DNA of 64,000 nt from Roseovarius gahaiensis (GTDB lineage: Bacteria > Pseudomonadota > Alphaproteobacteria > Rhodobacterales > Rhodobacteraceae), in contig NZ_JAAORB010000002.1 in the NCBI RefSeq assembly GCF_011601345.1, positions 170,120 to 234,119 on the forward strand. The letters run 5' to 3'. The notes under the pieces are model-generated. The model did no database searches. It was given only the letters and a program-made list of their open reading frames with translations, and was not told the DNA's origin. Both the position numbers and the translations under genes were made by a program. The stretch's first letter is position 1; every line of letters begins with the position of its first letter. Positions 10,419-19,530 of this stretch are shown here, in pieces.

Positions 10419-11792
10419 ATGTTTCTTTCGGTTTTCGAGATGTTCAAGGTCGGGATCGGCCCGTCATCCTCGCACACGATGGGGCCGATGGTGGCCGCTG
10501 CGCGGTTTCTGGACAAGATGCGCGCCGCGCCTTTCGAGGCGCATGGCGTGCGCGGATCCCTACACGGCTCGCTGGCGTTTACCGGGGTGGGCCATGCCAC
10601 GGATCGTGCCACGATCTTGGGGCTGGCCGGGTTCAGGCCCGAAGATTACGATCACGACACGGCCGAAGAAACGCTGAGGCAAATTCGCGAAACGCACAGT
10701 GTTCGCCCGCCCGGTCTGCCAGAGTTGAAATTTCATCCCAAGGATGATCTAATTTTTGATTTTGGCCCAAACTTGCCGGGCCATGCCAACGGGATGATCC
10801 TGATGGCGACCGACGCCCAAGGCGACGTGATCTTGCAGGAAACCTATTATTCCATCGGTGGCGGTTTCGTGATGACCGAGGGCGAGCTTGCCAAAGGCCG
10901 CAACACCGACGAGGGCGATCCGGTGCCCTATCCGTTCAAATCCGCCGCTGAGATGTTGGAAATGTCCGAACGCGCGGGTAAGTCCATCGCGCAGATGAAA
11001 AAGGCCAACGAGATTTCCCGCGGCGGGCCAGAGAACCTGCGCTCGGGCGTGGCGCGGATTTGGCAGGTGATGGATGACTGCATCGAACGGGGCATGCACA
11101 CCGAAGGCGAATTGCCCGGCGGCCTGATGGTGCGCCGCCGCGCCAAGGGCATCCGCGATGCCCTGCTGGCTGAACGCGGCACCAACCTGCAAGCGCCGCA
11201 CAAGATCAACGATTGGATCAGCCTGTACGCCATGGCGGTGAACGAAGAAAACGCCGCTGGCGGGCAGGTGGTGACCGCCCCCACCAATGGCGCGGCGGGC
11301 GTGGTGCCTGCGGTGATCAAGTATTGGCTTGAGCATGTCCCTGGCGCATCCGAGGCGCAGATCGAAGAGTTTCTGCTGACCGCGTCTGCCATCGGCGGGC
11401 TGGTGAAATACAACGCCTCGATCTCGGGGGCCGAAGCGGGATGTCAGGCCGAAGTGGGCAGCGCTGCTGCGATGGGGGCGGCAGGGCTGGCCGCCGTCTT
11501 GGGCGGCACGCCCGCGCAAATCGAAAACGCCGCCGAAATCGCGCTTGAGCACCATCTGGGCATGACATGCGACCCCGTCAAAGGGTTGGTGCAGGTGCCT
11601 TGTATCGAACGCAACGGTCTGGGTGCGATCAAGGCGGTTAGTGCCGCGAGCCTTGCCATGCGGGGCGATGGCACGCATCTGGTGCCGCTGGATGCCTGTA
11701 TCGAGACCATGCGCCAGACAGGCGCCGACATGAGCGAGAAATACAAAGAAACCTCGTTGGGTGGCTTGGCGGTGAACGTCCCCAACTGCTAA
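10419..11792 (+). CDS. sdaA: L-serine ammonia-lyase (single-chain, iron-sulfur type)
   Basis: The 457-residue enzyme deaminates L-serine to pyruvate and ammonia. I chose the ATG at 10419 because AGGAAGG lies just upstream and the family begins MFLSVFEMFKVGIGPSSSHT. The beta domain (SSSHTMGP) is followed by the alpha domain with cysteines likely to bind the 4Fe-4S cluster in GCQAEVGSAAAMG and in GMTCDPVKGLVQVPCIERN. It is probably monocistronic. In this genome it could drain serine produced when C1 units from sarcosine oxidation are combined with glycine. Confidence 0.95.
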   Translation: MFLSVFEMFKVGIGPSSSHTMGPMVAAARFLDKMRAAPFEAHGVRGSLHGSLAFTGVGHATDRATILGLAGFRPEDYDHDTAEETLRQIRETHSVRPPGLPELKFHPKDDLIFDFGPNLPGHANGMILMATDAQGDVILQETYYSIGGGFVMTEGELAKGRNTDEGDPVPYPFKSAAEMLEMSERAGKSIAQMKKANEISRGGPENLRSGVARIWQVMDDCIERGMHTEGELPGGLMVRRRAKGIRDALLAERGTNLQAPHKINDWISLYAMAVNEENAAGGQVVTAPTNGAAGVVPAVIKYWLEHVPGASEAQIEEFLLTASAIGGLVKYNASISGAEAGCQAEVGSAAAMGAAGLAAVLGGTPAQIENAAEIALEHHLGMTCDPVKGLVQVPCIERNGLGAIKAVSAASLAMRGDGTHLVPLDACIETMRQTGADMSEKYKETSLGGLAVNVPNC

Positions 11793-11876
11793 GCCGCGCC
11801 ACACTGTCGCATTTGGGCTGGACGTGGGGCCGGCACACATCCTAAGCCTTGGGGCAACCCAACGGCGGAGTGCCCC

Positions 11877-12797
11877 ATGACCCAACCGAATGATCGTGTC
11901 CTGCTGGGAATCTTATGCATGGTTGCCTTTGCAGCCATTGCGCCGATCATGGATGCCTTTGCCAAGGCCACGCCGGATTACATTCCGGTCATGGAAATTC
12001 TGGCCTTTCGTTTTGGCATTCAGGGGCTGTGCCTTTTGCCGCTGGCGTTGAGCCTGCGTATGGCGCATCGTCCCGGCCTGCGCGAACTGGGGCTGCATAT
12101 GATGCGGGCCGTTCTGATCGTGGTGGCGACGGGCCTGTTTTTCACCGCCATCCGCTACATGCCCATCGCCAATGCCATCGCAATTTTCTTTGTCGAGCCG
12201 TTCATTCTGACCCTGCTGGGTGGTTTTCTGCTGGGAGAAGAGGTGGGCTGGCGTCGAATCGTGGCCTGTATGGTCGGGTTTGGCGGTGCAATTTTCGTAA
12301 TCCAACCCAGCTTTCAGGATCTGGGGCTGGTGGCGCTGTTTCCCTTGGGTACGGCGCTATGCTTTGCGCTTTACATGGTGATGACGCGCAACATGGCCCG
12401 CGCCACCCATCCGATCACCTTGCAAGCCTATACCGCGCTTGCGGCGATGCTGATCATCGGGCCGCTGTTGTTTGCCTTTGACGGCACCGGAAACGCGCTG
12501 CTGGATCCGGCAATGCCGCAGGGTTTCGCCGTCTGGATGCTGCTGGGCGTCGGGCTGCTTTCGACCGTGTCGCATCTGTTCATCAGTTTTTCGGTGCGGC
12601 TGGCCCCGGCGGCCACGGTGGCGCCGTTGCAATATCTGGAAATCGTGGCGGCCACCGCCGTGGGCTATTGGTGGTTTGGCGATTTCCCCAATGCTCTGAC
12701 GTGGGTTGGAATCACGATCATCGTCGGCTCGGGGCTTTATGTTTTCACGCGCGAGCGTCTGCAAAGCATCCGTCGTCGTCCGCTGCCGCCGGTCTGA
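11877..12797 (+). CDS. DMT superfamily transporter (two EamA domains)
   Basis: The 306-residue protein has about ten hydrophobic segments arranged as two EamA repeats. The first is residues 10-145, with AIRYMPIANAIAIFFVEPF, and the second covers the rest, with APLQYLEIVAATAVGYWWFGD. Such proteins export or import small metabolites; the substrate cannot be read from sequence. The gene ends one base before the convergent thiN stop. Confidence 0.9.
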   Translation: MTQPNDRVLLGILCMVAFAAIAPIMDAFAKATPDYIPVMEILAFRFGIQGLCLLPLALSLRMAHRPGLRELGLHMMRAVLIVVATGLFFTAIRYMPIANAIAIFFVEPFILTLLGGFLLGEEVGWRRIVACMVGFGGAIFVIQPSFQDLGLVALFPLGTALCFALYMVMTRNMARATHPITLQAYTALAAMLIIGPLLFAFDGTGNALLDPAMPQGFAVWMLLGVGLLSTVSHLFISFSVRLAPAATVAPLQYLEIVAATAVGYWWFGDFPNALTWVGITIIVGSGLYVFTRERLQSIRRRPLPPV

Positions 12798-12798
12798 G

Positions 12799-13473
12799 TT
12801 AATTTTCGGGCCAGTCGGCCCGCGCGTGCAAAAGGGCCTCGGCAGCGATTTCAAGCATTATCTGGGGCAGGATCACCAGCATTTTGGGTGCTGTCACCGA
12901 CAGGCTGACCGGGCCGGTGGCGTGGTTCGATGTCCCGACCCGGCCGTCGGGTGCGAAATTCAGCCCACCAATCGGATATTTCAGCCCGTCCGACACGCCT
13001 TCGACCGCGCCGAACGGAAACAGCGACACCTCGCATCCCTTGGGCAAGTCCAGTCGCAACTCGGGCGGGGCCAGAAACACCAGTTCTTCGGTGCCCAGAA
13101 GAATGCAGCGTCGATGCGGGTGGCGCACCAACGTGTTGTACGCCGCCAGTTGATGATCCAGACGCGCGCCGGAAAATCCCACGCCAATCACCAGCGGCGT
13201 GTGAATGTTGCGCAGGCATTTGTCGAAATCCGTACTGTCCTGATCGGGGATCGGATGCAGGGCGCTGCTTGGCAATTGTCCACGCGCCCAATCACTGAGG
13301 GAATCGAAATCACCAATCACCGCTTGCGGCACAGCATGGTTAATCAATGCCACGTCGGCCCCGCCATCGGCAGCCACAACCACCGGGGCCAGCGCACGTG
13401 CCCGGTTCAGCGTGGCCTTGGTAACCTCAGCGCCGCCAACAAGGGTAATGGGGCGTTTTTCGTCAACAATCAT
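12799..13473 (-). CDS. thiN: Thiamine pyrophosphokinase
   Basis: The 224-residue enzyme transfers pyrophosphate from ATP to thiamine, making the cofactor TPP. Diagnostic motifs are VVAADGGAD near the N-terminus, VIGDFDSLS and DQDSTDFDKCL, which together form the metal/ATP site of ThiN-type kinases. The C-terminal half is a beta-rich domain. The start lies in a 148-base AT-richer divergent region shared with the long acidic protein gene. I saw no TPP riboswitch upstream. Confidence 0.92.
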   Translation of the reverse strand: MIVDEKRPITLVGGAEVTKATLNRARALAPVVVAADGGADVALINHAVPQAVIGDFDSLSDWARGQLPSSALHPIPDQDSTDFDKCLRNIHTPLVIGVGFSGARLDHQLAAYNTLVRHPHRRCILLGTEELVFLAPPELRLDLPKGCEVSLFPFGAVEGVSDGLKYPIGGLNFAPDGRVGTSNHATGPVSLSVTAPKMLVILPQIMLEIAAEALLHARADWPEN

Positions 13474-13621
13474 CTGTAAAAACCGGAATTAACGCATATT
13501 TCGGAAACAGAACACATTCTGACCACGAAATGATACTGTAAAATTCTAAGAATCGAGCCGCTTTCGACGCGTACGGGATGGTAAACACGAGTGTCGCAGG
13601 CAAAGTAAAGCGAGCATTCCT
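13474..13621. promoter_or_regulatory. Divergent promoter region between thiN and the acidic-protein gene
   Basis: This stretch of 148 bases is distinctly richer in A+T than its surroundings and must hold promoters for both genes. It contains a perfect 11-base palindrome, ATTCTAAGAAT (13543-13553). I could not assign -35/-10 boxes with confidence. Confidence 0.4.
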
Positions 13622-16102
13622 ATGGTTAACACAAGTAAAATTCTTACAGTTTCTTATGGCACTTTTTCGTGCACGCTTGAGGGATTCGACGATTCCTTTG
13701 ATACGATGAAAGCGATTGCCGAATATTTCCGGGATCTTGCAGCCGATGATCGATATTTCGGGGCTGAACCCCCGGCGCCAGACGCCGATATGCTGGCCCG
13801 CATCGCTGAACGTGAGATTGCGCGCCGCGTTGAGGCCCATGAAAACGAGGGTAAAATCGTGCTGCGTGCCGGGGACGCGCCCGCTTTGGCTGGCTTGGCC
13901 GCCGCGCAAGCCCCGCAACACCAGCCTGCCGAAGAAACGCCCGCGTCCAAGCCACACGACCAAGTGGAAGAGCCTGCAAGCGACGACACCGCTGCGTCGC
14001 AACCGCCTGAAGACATGCAGGACGCCACCGAAGAGGTGACGGAACCAGTCGAAGCAGACGATGCCGTTGTCGAAAACGAAACTGTCGAAAACGAAACGCC
14101 CATTGCGCATGCGCCGGACGAGACTGAAGCTGGGGATGCTGCTAGCGCCGAGTCGGATCACGCGGTGGACGACACCAGCCCAGCTGCCGATGAGGGTGCG
14201 GAAGACACTCAACACAGTGACGTGCAAGAGGCTGTCGAGACCGAGGCCGAAGATGAGCCGGAACCGGCGCCTCAATCCGACACCGCGGCCGAAGCGCCAG
14301 CCGAGCACGACCCCGAGTCAGAAACCGAAGCCCAAGAGGTTGCAGCGGAGGATGAGCCGTCCGCAGCCTCGGCCGAGCCGCCAGAGGCAGAGCCGATCGC
14401 CGCTGCGGTTGAAGATCAGCCCGATGCCGAATCCGATAGTGTTGTGGTTGCAGACCAGCCAGAGGCCGAGTCCGATAGTGTTGCCGCCAAACTGCGCCGG
14501 ATTCGGTCGGTCGTCTCCCATGCCGAGCAGGATTATGGCGACAGTGACTATACCGAAGACGAACACGCCGAGGACGAACACGCACAGGATTTCGTCGATG
14601 CCACCGCCGCCGAACTGGATGATGCGCTTGGACAGGACGAAGCCGCCGATATCGCCGAAGAAGCGCAGGCTGAGCCCGAGCAAATGCCGGACGACAGTGA
14701 CGATCTGGATGCCCTGTTGGCGCGCTTTGACGACGACACGAACGAGGATGCGATGGCCAGCACGCCCGACTCGTCGGAGCCTGAACCGCAGAGCGACAGT
14801 GTTGACTTGGCCGAGGATACGCTGGCCCAGTTGCTGGCCGATGCCATGCCCGCACAGGATGACCCGCAGGATCGACCAGAGGAGGCCGAAGACGATGAGG
14901 GCGCGCCGCTGCGTCTTGGCCCCGACAGCGCCGTTGATACCGTAGACACCGCGGACAAAGACGGTTCCGCCGACAACGACCCAACCGAAGCGGTTGACGT
15001 TGCCGAAGACACGGATGATCAGCCCGAGGGCCAGCCGGTGCTGCGCGCCCGCGTCGTCAAGATGAAGCGCAGCGAATTCGAGGCTGCGTTGGCCGAGGGT
15101 TATATCGAAGAGGATGAAGACGAGACCGAGACTTGGAATGTCTTTAACGAGGCGACTCGCGATGACGGTGACAATTCCGATAGTGACGAGTCAGGCCTCT
15201 CATCCGAGGAAGAGGCCGAGTTGCAGCGTGAGTTGGCCGAGGTTGAGGCCGAACTGCGCATGGACGCCACGCCGGAACAGGACGCCACGCTGCAAGATAT
15301 CGCAGATGCGCAGGGCACGCAGCCCGACAAGATCGACCCCGCCGACCAAGCACAGCCACAGGCCGACTCCCAGCCTGCCGGCGAACAGGATGACAGCGCT
15401 CCGCGTGGTCGGGACAAGTTGGACCATGAGCAAGCGCCACCGGCGGACGTCAACCGCATCTTTGAAAAGGCCGACACGCATCTTGAGGAGCCTGAATCGA
15501 ACCAGCGCCGCAGTGTGATCCGCCACCTGCGCGCCGCCGTGGCCGCCACGCGCGCCGAAAAGAACGCAGGCTCTGACCTCGACAAAAATGTTGATGACAC
15601 GCCCTATCGGTCCGATCTGCAAGAGGTCGTGCGTCCGCGCCGTCCACAAGCCGGCGGTGCCGCGCGCTCGGCCCGGCCCGAAGATCAGCGCGCCGCGCCG
15701 CTGAAATTGGTTGCCGAACAGCGTGTCGATGCAGAAGCGCCGCGCGAACCGGTGCGTCCGCGCCGTATTGCGTCCGCGACGATGATCCCGGCTCAGACTG
15801 CTGACCTTGCGACTGATAGCGGCTTTGCCGATTTCGCCGAGCAGATGGGCGCAACACGCCTGCCCGATCTGCTTGAGGCGGCGGCGGCCTATCTGTCCGA
15901 TGTTGAAGGCCGCCCGCAGTTTTCGCGCCCGATGCTGATGGGCAAGCTGAAAGAGGTCAGCCAAGACAGTTTTTCGCGCGAGGATGGGTTGCGCAGCTTT
16001 GGCCAGCTTTTGCGTGATGGTAAGCTGCAAAAGCTCAAGGGTGGGCGGTTTGCCGTGACCGATGAAACCGATTTTCGCGATGAGGCGCGGAACGCAGGCT
16101 GA
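13622..16102 (+). CDS. Long acidic, largely disordered conserved Rhodobacterales-type protein
   Basis: The function is unknown. The 826-residue protein is in three parts. Residues 1-85 are folded-looking and open with MVNTSKILTVSYGTFSCTLE. About 600 residues follow that are dominated by Asp, Glu, Ala, Ser and Pro, with short internal duplications such as ENETVENETP, DEHAEDEHAQD and two copies of AESDSV. The last 100 residues are compact (FADFAEQMGATRLPDLLEAA ... KLKGGRFAVTD) and could be a winged-helix-like unit. There is no signal peptide or membrane segment, so it is probably cytoplasmic. The ATG at 13622 is preceded by a gene-free region and is the only sensible start. Long opposite-strand frames here are shadows of the biased codon use. 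Confidence 0.85.
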   Translation: MVNTSKILTVSYGTFSCTLEGFDDSFDTMKAIAEYFRDLAADDRYFGAEPPAPDADMLARIAEREIARRVEAHENEGKIVLRAGDAPALAGLAAAQAPQHQPAEETPASKPHDQVEEPASDDTAASQPPEDMQDATEEVTEPVEADDAVVENETVENETPIAHAPDETEAGDAASAESDHAVDDTSPAADEGAEDTQHSDVQEAVETEAEDEPEPAPQSDTAAEAPAEHDPESETEAQEVAAEDEPSAASAEPPEAEPIAAAVEDQPDAESDSVVVADQPEAESDSVAAKLRRIRSVVSHAEQDYGDSDYTEDEHAEDEHAQDFVDATAAELDDALGQDEAADIAEEAQAEPEQMPDDSDDLDALLARFDDDTNEDAMASTPDSSEPEPQSDSVDLAEDTLAQLLADAMPAQDDPQDRPEEAEDDEGAPLRLGPDSAVDTVDTADKDGSADNDPTEAVDVAEDTDDQPEGQPVLRARVVKMKRSEFEAALAEGYIEEDEDETETWNVFNEATRDDGDNSDSDESGLSSEEEAELQRELAEVEAELRMDATPEQDATLQDIADAQGTQPDKIDPADQAQPQADSQPAGEQDDSAPRGRDKLDHEQAPPADVNRIFEKADTHLEEPESNQRRSVIRHLRAAVAATRAEKNAGSDLDKNVDDTPYRSDLQEVVRPRRPQAGGAARSARPEDQRAAPLKLVAEQRVDAEAPREPVRPRRIASATMIPAQTADLATDSGFADFAEQMGATRLPDLLEAAAAYLSDVEGRPQFSRPMLMGKLKEVSQDSFSREDGLRSFGQLLRDGKLQKLKGGRFAVTDETDFRDEARNAG

Positions 16103-16174
16103 TGCCCCGCAAAACTTGCAATGTCCGGTAGGCCTAGCCGTGCCGGGCATTCTTGTTTGGTGCACGTCGTTGTG

Positions 16175-18343
16175 TCAGGGCAGGTCTGGCAGGTGCACGG
16201 ATTTGATCCGGCTGGCCGCAGTCAGCATGTCTTGAATGCAATGTTCCGCGTCGCATGGGCCATAGGCGGTGAAAACCCGTTTGAAATTGCCAGCGCTTGC
16301 ATGTTCGATCCGTCCGGTCAAATCCGGGCTGGACAGGTTCCAAATCGCGTCAATGCCCATGTGCCCGGCGATGGGTGTGGCCAGATCGTCAAGATCAGCA
16401 TGCATCAGAGCTACAGCCCCGGCTGGCAGCCCGGCCTCGCCCAGCACCCGCGCAACCGGCTTGCACAGGTCTGGGCCGCGTTTCGATAGGGCCACCACAG
16501 TGCAGTTCCCCGATGCCAGAACCGCGCCGAGGGCAGTCATCAGTGACAACAGCGGTTTTGCGTCTTTGCTGTAAAGCATACCGATAACGCCAAGCGGGTC
16601 GTGCAGTGTCAAGGTCCGGCTCGGCGCAGGGGGCGCGTGACGTGTCTCGGCAAGGGCGGCGAATGTGAAGATTTGATCGGCGCTGGCCTGCACTTCTTGG
16701 GCGCTGACATGTTGCGTCAGATCTGTTTGGTGTTGCAAAAGGGCCTCGGCAACTTGGTTCAGGGCTTGGGCCCGCGCGGTGCCGTCAAGTCTGCGCCAGC
16801 CCACCGCCCCATGCGCCGCTTTGATCGCTGCATCAAGTGATGTGGGCAGGGCAATGCGCGCCGGAGTATCCTGCGCGTCACGACCGGGGTGGTGATCACG
16901 TGGCCCGGTGCGCCGTGTATAGGCCATCAGGCCCGCGCACCCGCCGATCACGCCGGTGCCGCTGTCGCGCAAGCTATCCACCGGCAACTTAGGGTCCATC
17001 ACGGTGGTCCCGTTCAGGGTCACAAGGCTGGCCATCAATTGCGGCGCGACGGTCAGGGCGCGGCTGATATCCTCGGTCCAGATCATGGCGGTGCGGCCAC
17101 ACCCTGTGGCATTGGCCATTTGCACGGCTTCGGCCTGTGTGCGGAACGTGTCGGAGACCACCACTGGTCCGGGAAAGGCCGCTTGCATCGCCGGATCGGC
17201 GGGGGACAGCCCGGAAATCAGGGTTGGCGGATAAAAGGCACCGGTGTCCGGAAGGTCCATATCCGGCGCAAACACCTGACCGCCCGCGCGTTGCACCAAT
17301 GCCGCCAAATGGTCGCGCCACGCCGGATCGGTCAGGGCGCCGATATCGGTGTTGGCATCCAACGGATTGCCCACCCGTAGCCGTGTTATCCGGATGCGCA
17401 GCGCCTCAAGTGTCTGACGGGCCGCGCTTTCCTGTATCAGCAGGCGCGCCCTGCCGATGCCGCCGTCGCGCGTCATACCATCAACGATACCTTCGATGGC
17501 CGAGTCGAGATCGGCATCGTCGAACACAAGGATCGGCGGCGTATCGTCCAATTCCAGCGTCACGGTTTTGCCGTGTCCTGCGGTCAGTTGCCGGATGGAC
17601 CGCCCCGCATCGGTTGGCCCTTCAAAGGCGACCATGTCCACACCTTCATGCTGGGCCAGCATGTCGCCCACGCGCGCATCGCCGGTGATGATATTGATTA
17701 CCCCGCTGGGCAGCCCCGCAGCGTGGCACAGATCGGCCAGCAGGAGCGCGCTTAACGTGGTCTTATCGCAGGGCTTGACGACCACGGTATTCCCGGCCGC
17801 CAGCGCCGGGGCCAGCCGAGCCGCCAGTGTGGCCAGTGGCGCAGTGTCGCCGATGATCAGGGCGCAGATGCCTTGTGCAGTCCGATCCGGAAACATGCGT
17901 GGCATCGCATGGGCCAGCCCTGCGTGATACTCGAACTGCCGCTGGACCAGTGGCAAGGTAACATCCCGCACCCTGCGCAGAGGTTGGCCGCTGTCCAGCA
18001 CTTCCATCACGCTTAACAGTCGCGCGTTGTCTTGCACCGTTCGGGCCGTGGCCCGCAGATGGCGCGCACGGCCCATGCCGCCCAGATCAGCCCACGCATC
18101 CTGTGCTTTATGCGCTGCGGCCAAGGCCGCATCGACATCGCTTTGCCGGGCTTGTGTCAGTGTGGCCAGCACCTCGCCCGTGGCGGGGTTTCGGCTGTCT
18201 GGCCCGTCGCCCGGTGGGGTGAACGTGCCACCGATGAACTGTCCGAAACGGTCGCCCTGATCCACCAGCCACGCCAACGCATCTGCCGCGCTTTCGGGGG
18301 CGGGGCCATAGCGCAGCACCGGATCACTTTGGTGTTCGGTCAT
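16175..18343 (-). CDS. ALDH16-like two-domain aldehyde dehydrogenase homologue lacking catalytic residues
   Basis: The protein has 722 residues. The start is the ATG at 18343 (MTEHQSDPVL) with GGGAT upstream. Residues 1-490 form a full ALDH fold and the rest a second, partial ALDH module, the architecture of ALDH16. In the first module the segment that usually reads GQxCxA is DGGIGRARLL, so the nucleophilic Cys is absent. The usual PWNFP (catalytic Asn) is replaced by IGDTAPLAT. The Glu of the LELGG motif is kept, but as LELDD. I infer a pseudo-enzyme or a partner protein. It is directly downstream of deoC (52 bases), which makes acetaldehyde, a normal ALDH substrate. Confidence 0.85.
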   Translation of the reverse strand: MTEHQSDPVLRYGPAPESAADALAWLVDQGDRFGQFIGGTFTPPGDGPDSRNPATGEVLATLTQARQSDVDAALAAAHKAQDAWADLGGMGRARHLRATARTVQDNARLLSVMEVLDSGQPLRRVRDVTLPLVQRQFEYHAGLAHAMPRMFPDRTAQGICALIIGDTAPLATLAARLAPALAAGNTVVVKPCDKTTLSALLLADLCHAAGLPSGVINIITGDARVGDMLAQHEGVDMVAFEGPTDAGRSIRQLTAGHGKTVTLELDDTPPILVFDDADLDSAIEGIVDGMTRDGGIGRARLLIQESAARQTLEALRIRITRLRVGNPLDANTDIGALTDPAWRDHLAALVQRAGGQVFAPDMDLPDTGAFYPPTLISGLSPADPAMQAAFPGPVVVSDTFRTQAEAVQMANATGCGRTAMIWTEDISRALTVAPQLMASLVTLNGTTVMDPKLPVDSLRDSGTGVIGGCAGLMAYTRRTGPRDHHPGRDAQDTPARIALPTSLDAAIKAAHGAVGWRRLDGTARAQALNQVAEALLQHQTDLTQHVSAQEVQASADQIFTFAALAETRHAPPAPSRTLTLHDPLGVIGMLYSKDAKPLLSLMTALGAVLASGNCTVVALSKRGPDLCKPVARVLGEAGLPAGAVALMHADLDDLATPIAGHMGIDAIWNLSSPDLTGRIEHASAGNFKRVFTAYGPCDAEHCIQDMLTAASRIKSVHLPDLP

Positions 18344-18394
18344 GTTTTTATCCCGATTTGACTCGTTGAAACCCTGCCGCCGCACTCCGGCGCG

Positions 18395-19384
18395 TCAGCC
18401 CATCGCATGGCGCCACCCGACCGACCCATGGCCGCTTACCATGCGGTCCAACTCTTGCTCGATATCGCTCAACAGCGACGACGCACCAAAGCGGAACAGC
18501 GCGGGCGAGAGCCATGGCATGCCCAATTCTTCATGCACCATGATCAGCCATGTCAGCGCATCTTTGGCGCGTGAAATGCCACCCGCCGGTTTCATGCCAA
18601 CTTGAAAACCCGTGCGCGCATGATAGGCGCGGATCATCCGCAGCATGACCAACCCAACCGGCAGCGTCGCGTTCACAGGCTCTTTTCCGGTCGAGGTCTT
18701 GATGAAATCCGTGCCCGCCATCATCGCCACCAGCGAGGCCCGCGCCACATTGCGCAGATCGCCCAATTCGCCGGTGGCTAGAATTGCCTTCATATGCGCC
18801 GGGCCACAGGCGTCGCGGAACGTCCGCAGCTCATCGTAAAGCGCCTTCCAATTGCCTTCCAGCACGTGGCGGCGCGAAATTACGATGTCGATTTCCTGCG
18901 CGCCGGCGCTCACGCTTTCCTCGATCTCGGCCACGCGTAGGTGAAATGGTGACAGGCCCGCCGGAAACCCGGTCGAGACGGCGGCCACCGGAATGCCAGA
19001 CCCCTCCAGTGCCGTGCGCGCCGGTTCGATCATCTCGTGATAGACGCAAATCGCTGCGACGGTCAGCGCCTCTTGCCCAAGGGCCTGCGCCAGATCGGGA
19101 CGCAGCGGCTGGCGCGCCTTGGTGCATAAACGGCGCACCCGGTTAGCGGTGTCATCGCCCGACAGGGTGGTCAGGTCCATGCAGGCAATGGCACGGCACA
19201 GCCATTGCGCCCTATCCTCAGCGGGTAGGCGGCGTAGGCCTGGCAGGGCGTTGGCCCGCTCATGCACGGCGGCAGGGTTCACGCGCAGTGATTTCAGCCA
19301 GCCAAGATGAAGACCGATCCCGTCATTGCGCGGCATCATCGCTTGCGGCAGGTGGCTGACGTTATCCTGTCCAAGGCTTTGCAT
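18395..19384 (-). CDS. deoC: Deoxyribose-phosphate aldolase
   Basis: This class I aldolase cleaves 2-deoxyribose 5-phosphate to glyceraldehyde 3-phosphate and acetaldehyde. It belongs to the longer, human DERA-like group. The Schiff-base Lys is in DFIKTSTGK, and AAVSTGFPAG and GAQEIDIVISR are core motifs. The N-terminus is uncertain: in-frame starts occur at 19444, 19384 and 19339-19336, none with a strong ribosome site. I give 19384 (329 residues). The very long track start at 19495 would lie within the sit operator. It is followed by the ALDH16-like gene. Confidence 0.88.
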   Translation of the reverse strand: MQSLGQDNVSHLPQAMMPRNDGIGLHLGWLKSLRVNPAAVHERANALPGLRRLPAEDRAQWLCRAIACMDLTTLSGDDTANRVRRLCTKARQPLRPDLAQALGQEALTVAAICVYHEMIEPARTALEGSGIPVAAVSTGFPAGLSPFHLRVAEIEESVSAGAQEIDIVISRRHVLEGNWKALYDELRTFRDACGPAHMKAILATGELGDLRNVARASLVAMMAGTDFIKTSTGKEPVNATLPVGLVMLRMIRAYHARTGFQVGMKPAGGISRAKDALTWLIMVHEELGMPWLSPALFRFGASSLLSDIEQELDRMVSGHGSVGWRHAMG

Positions 19385-19466
19385 AGATATGTCCGGATGA
19401 AGGGTGGAAAGTCGCCCCCCAACGTCGCACGGCGCTTTATTCATGGCAAGCACAGCGCATATATAA

Positions 19467-19495
19467 ATGCAAATGCGAATAGTTCGCAATTGCAT
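19467..19495. promoter_or_regulatory. Mur/Fur-type operator upstream of sitABCD
   Basis: A near-perfect inverted repeat has 13-base arms, ATGCAAATGCGAA and TTCGCAATTGCAT (12 of 13 pairs match), around a TAG centre. It ends 35 bases before the sitA start and sits in the divergent gap with deoC. TGC-A-T / TTCGCA half sites of this kind are typical of Mur/Fur boxes in alphaproteobacteria, where Mur represses sitABCD when Mn is ample. Assignment to Mur rather than Zur rests on motif style and on the four-gene transporter. Confidence 0.75.
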
Positions 19496-19530
19496 TGACT
19501 CTCGCTATCCCCGGCCACATATTGCGCGTC

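Noticed and set aside
13474..13621. TPP riboswitch for thiN
   Set aside because: No CUGAGA or similar conserved TPP-aptamer cores are present on either strand.
13463..14308. 281-residue minus-strand frame opposite the acidic protein gene
   Set aside because: It is antisense to a strong gene, has Arg/Phe-rich unnatural composition and overlaps the thiN start; it is a codon-bias shadow.
19467..19495. Zur box with a ZnuABC system
   Set aside because: There are two permease genes, no His-rich loop in the binding protein, and TGC/GCA half sites of Mur/Fur style; Mn is favoured, though not proven.
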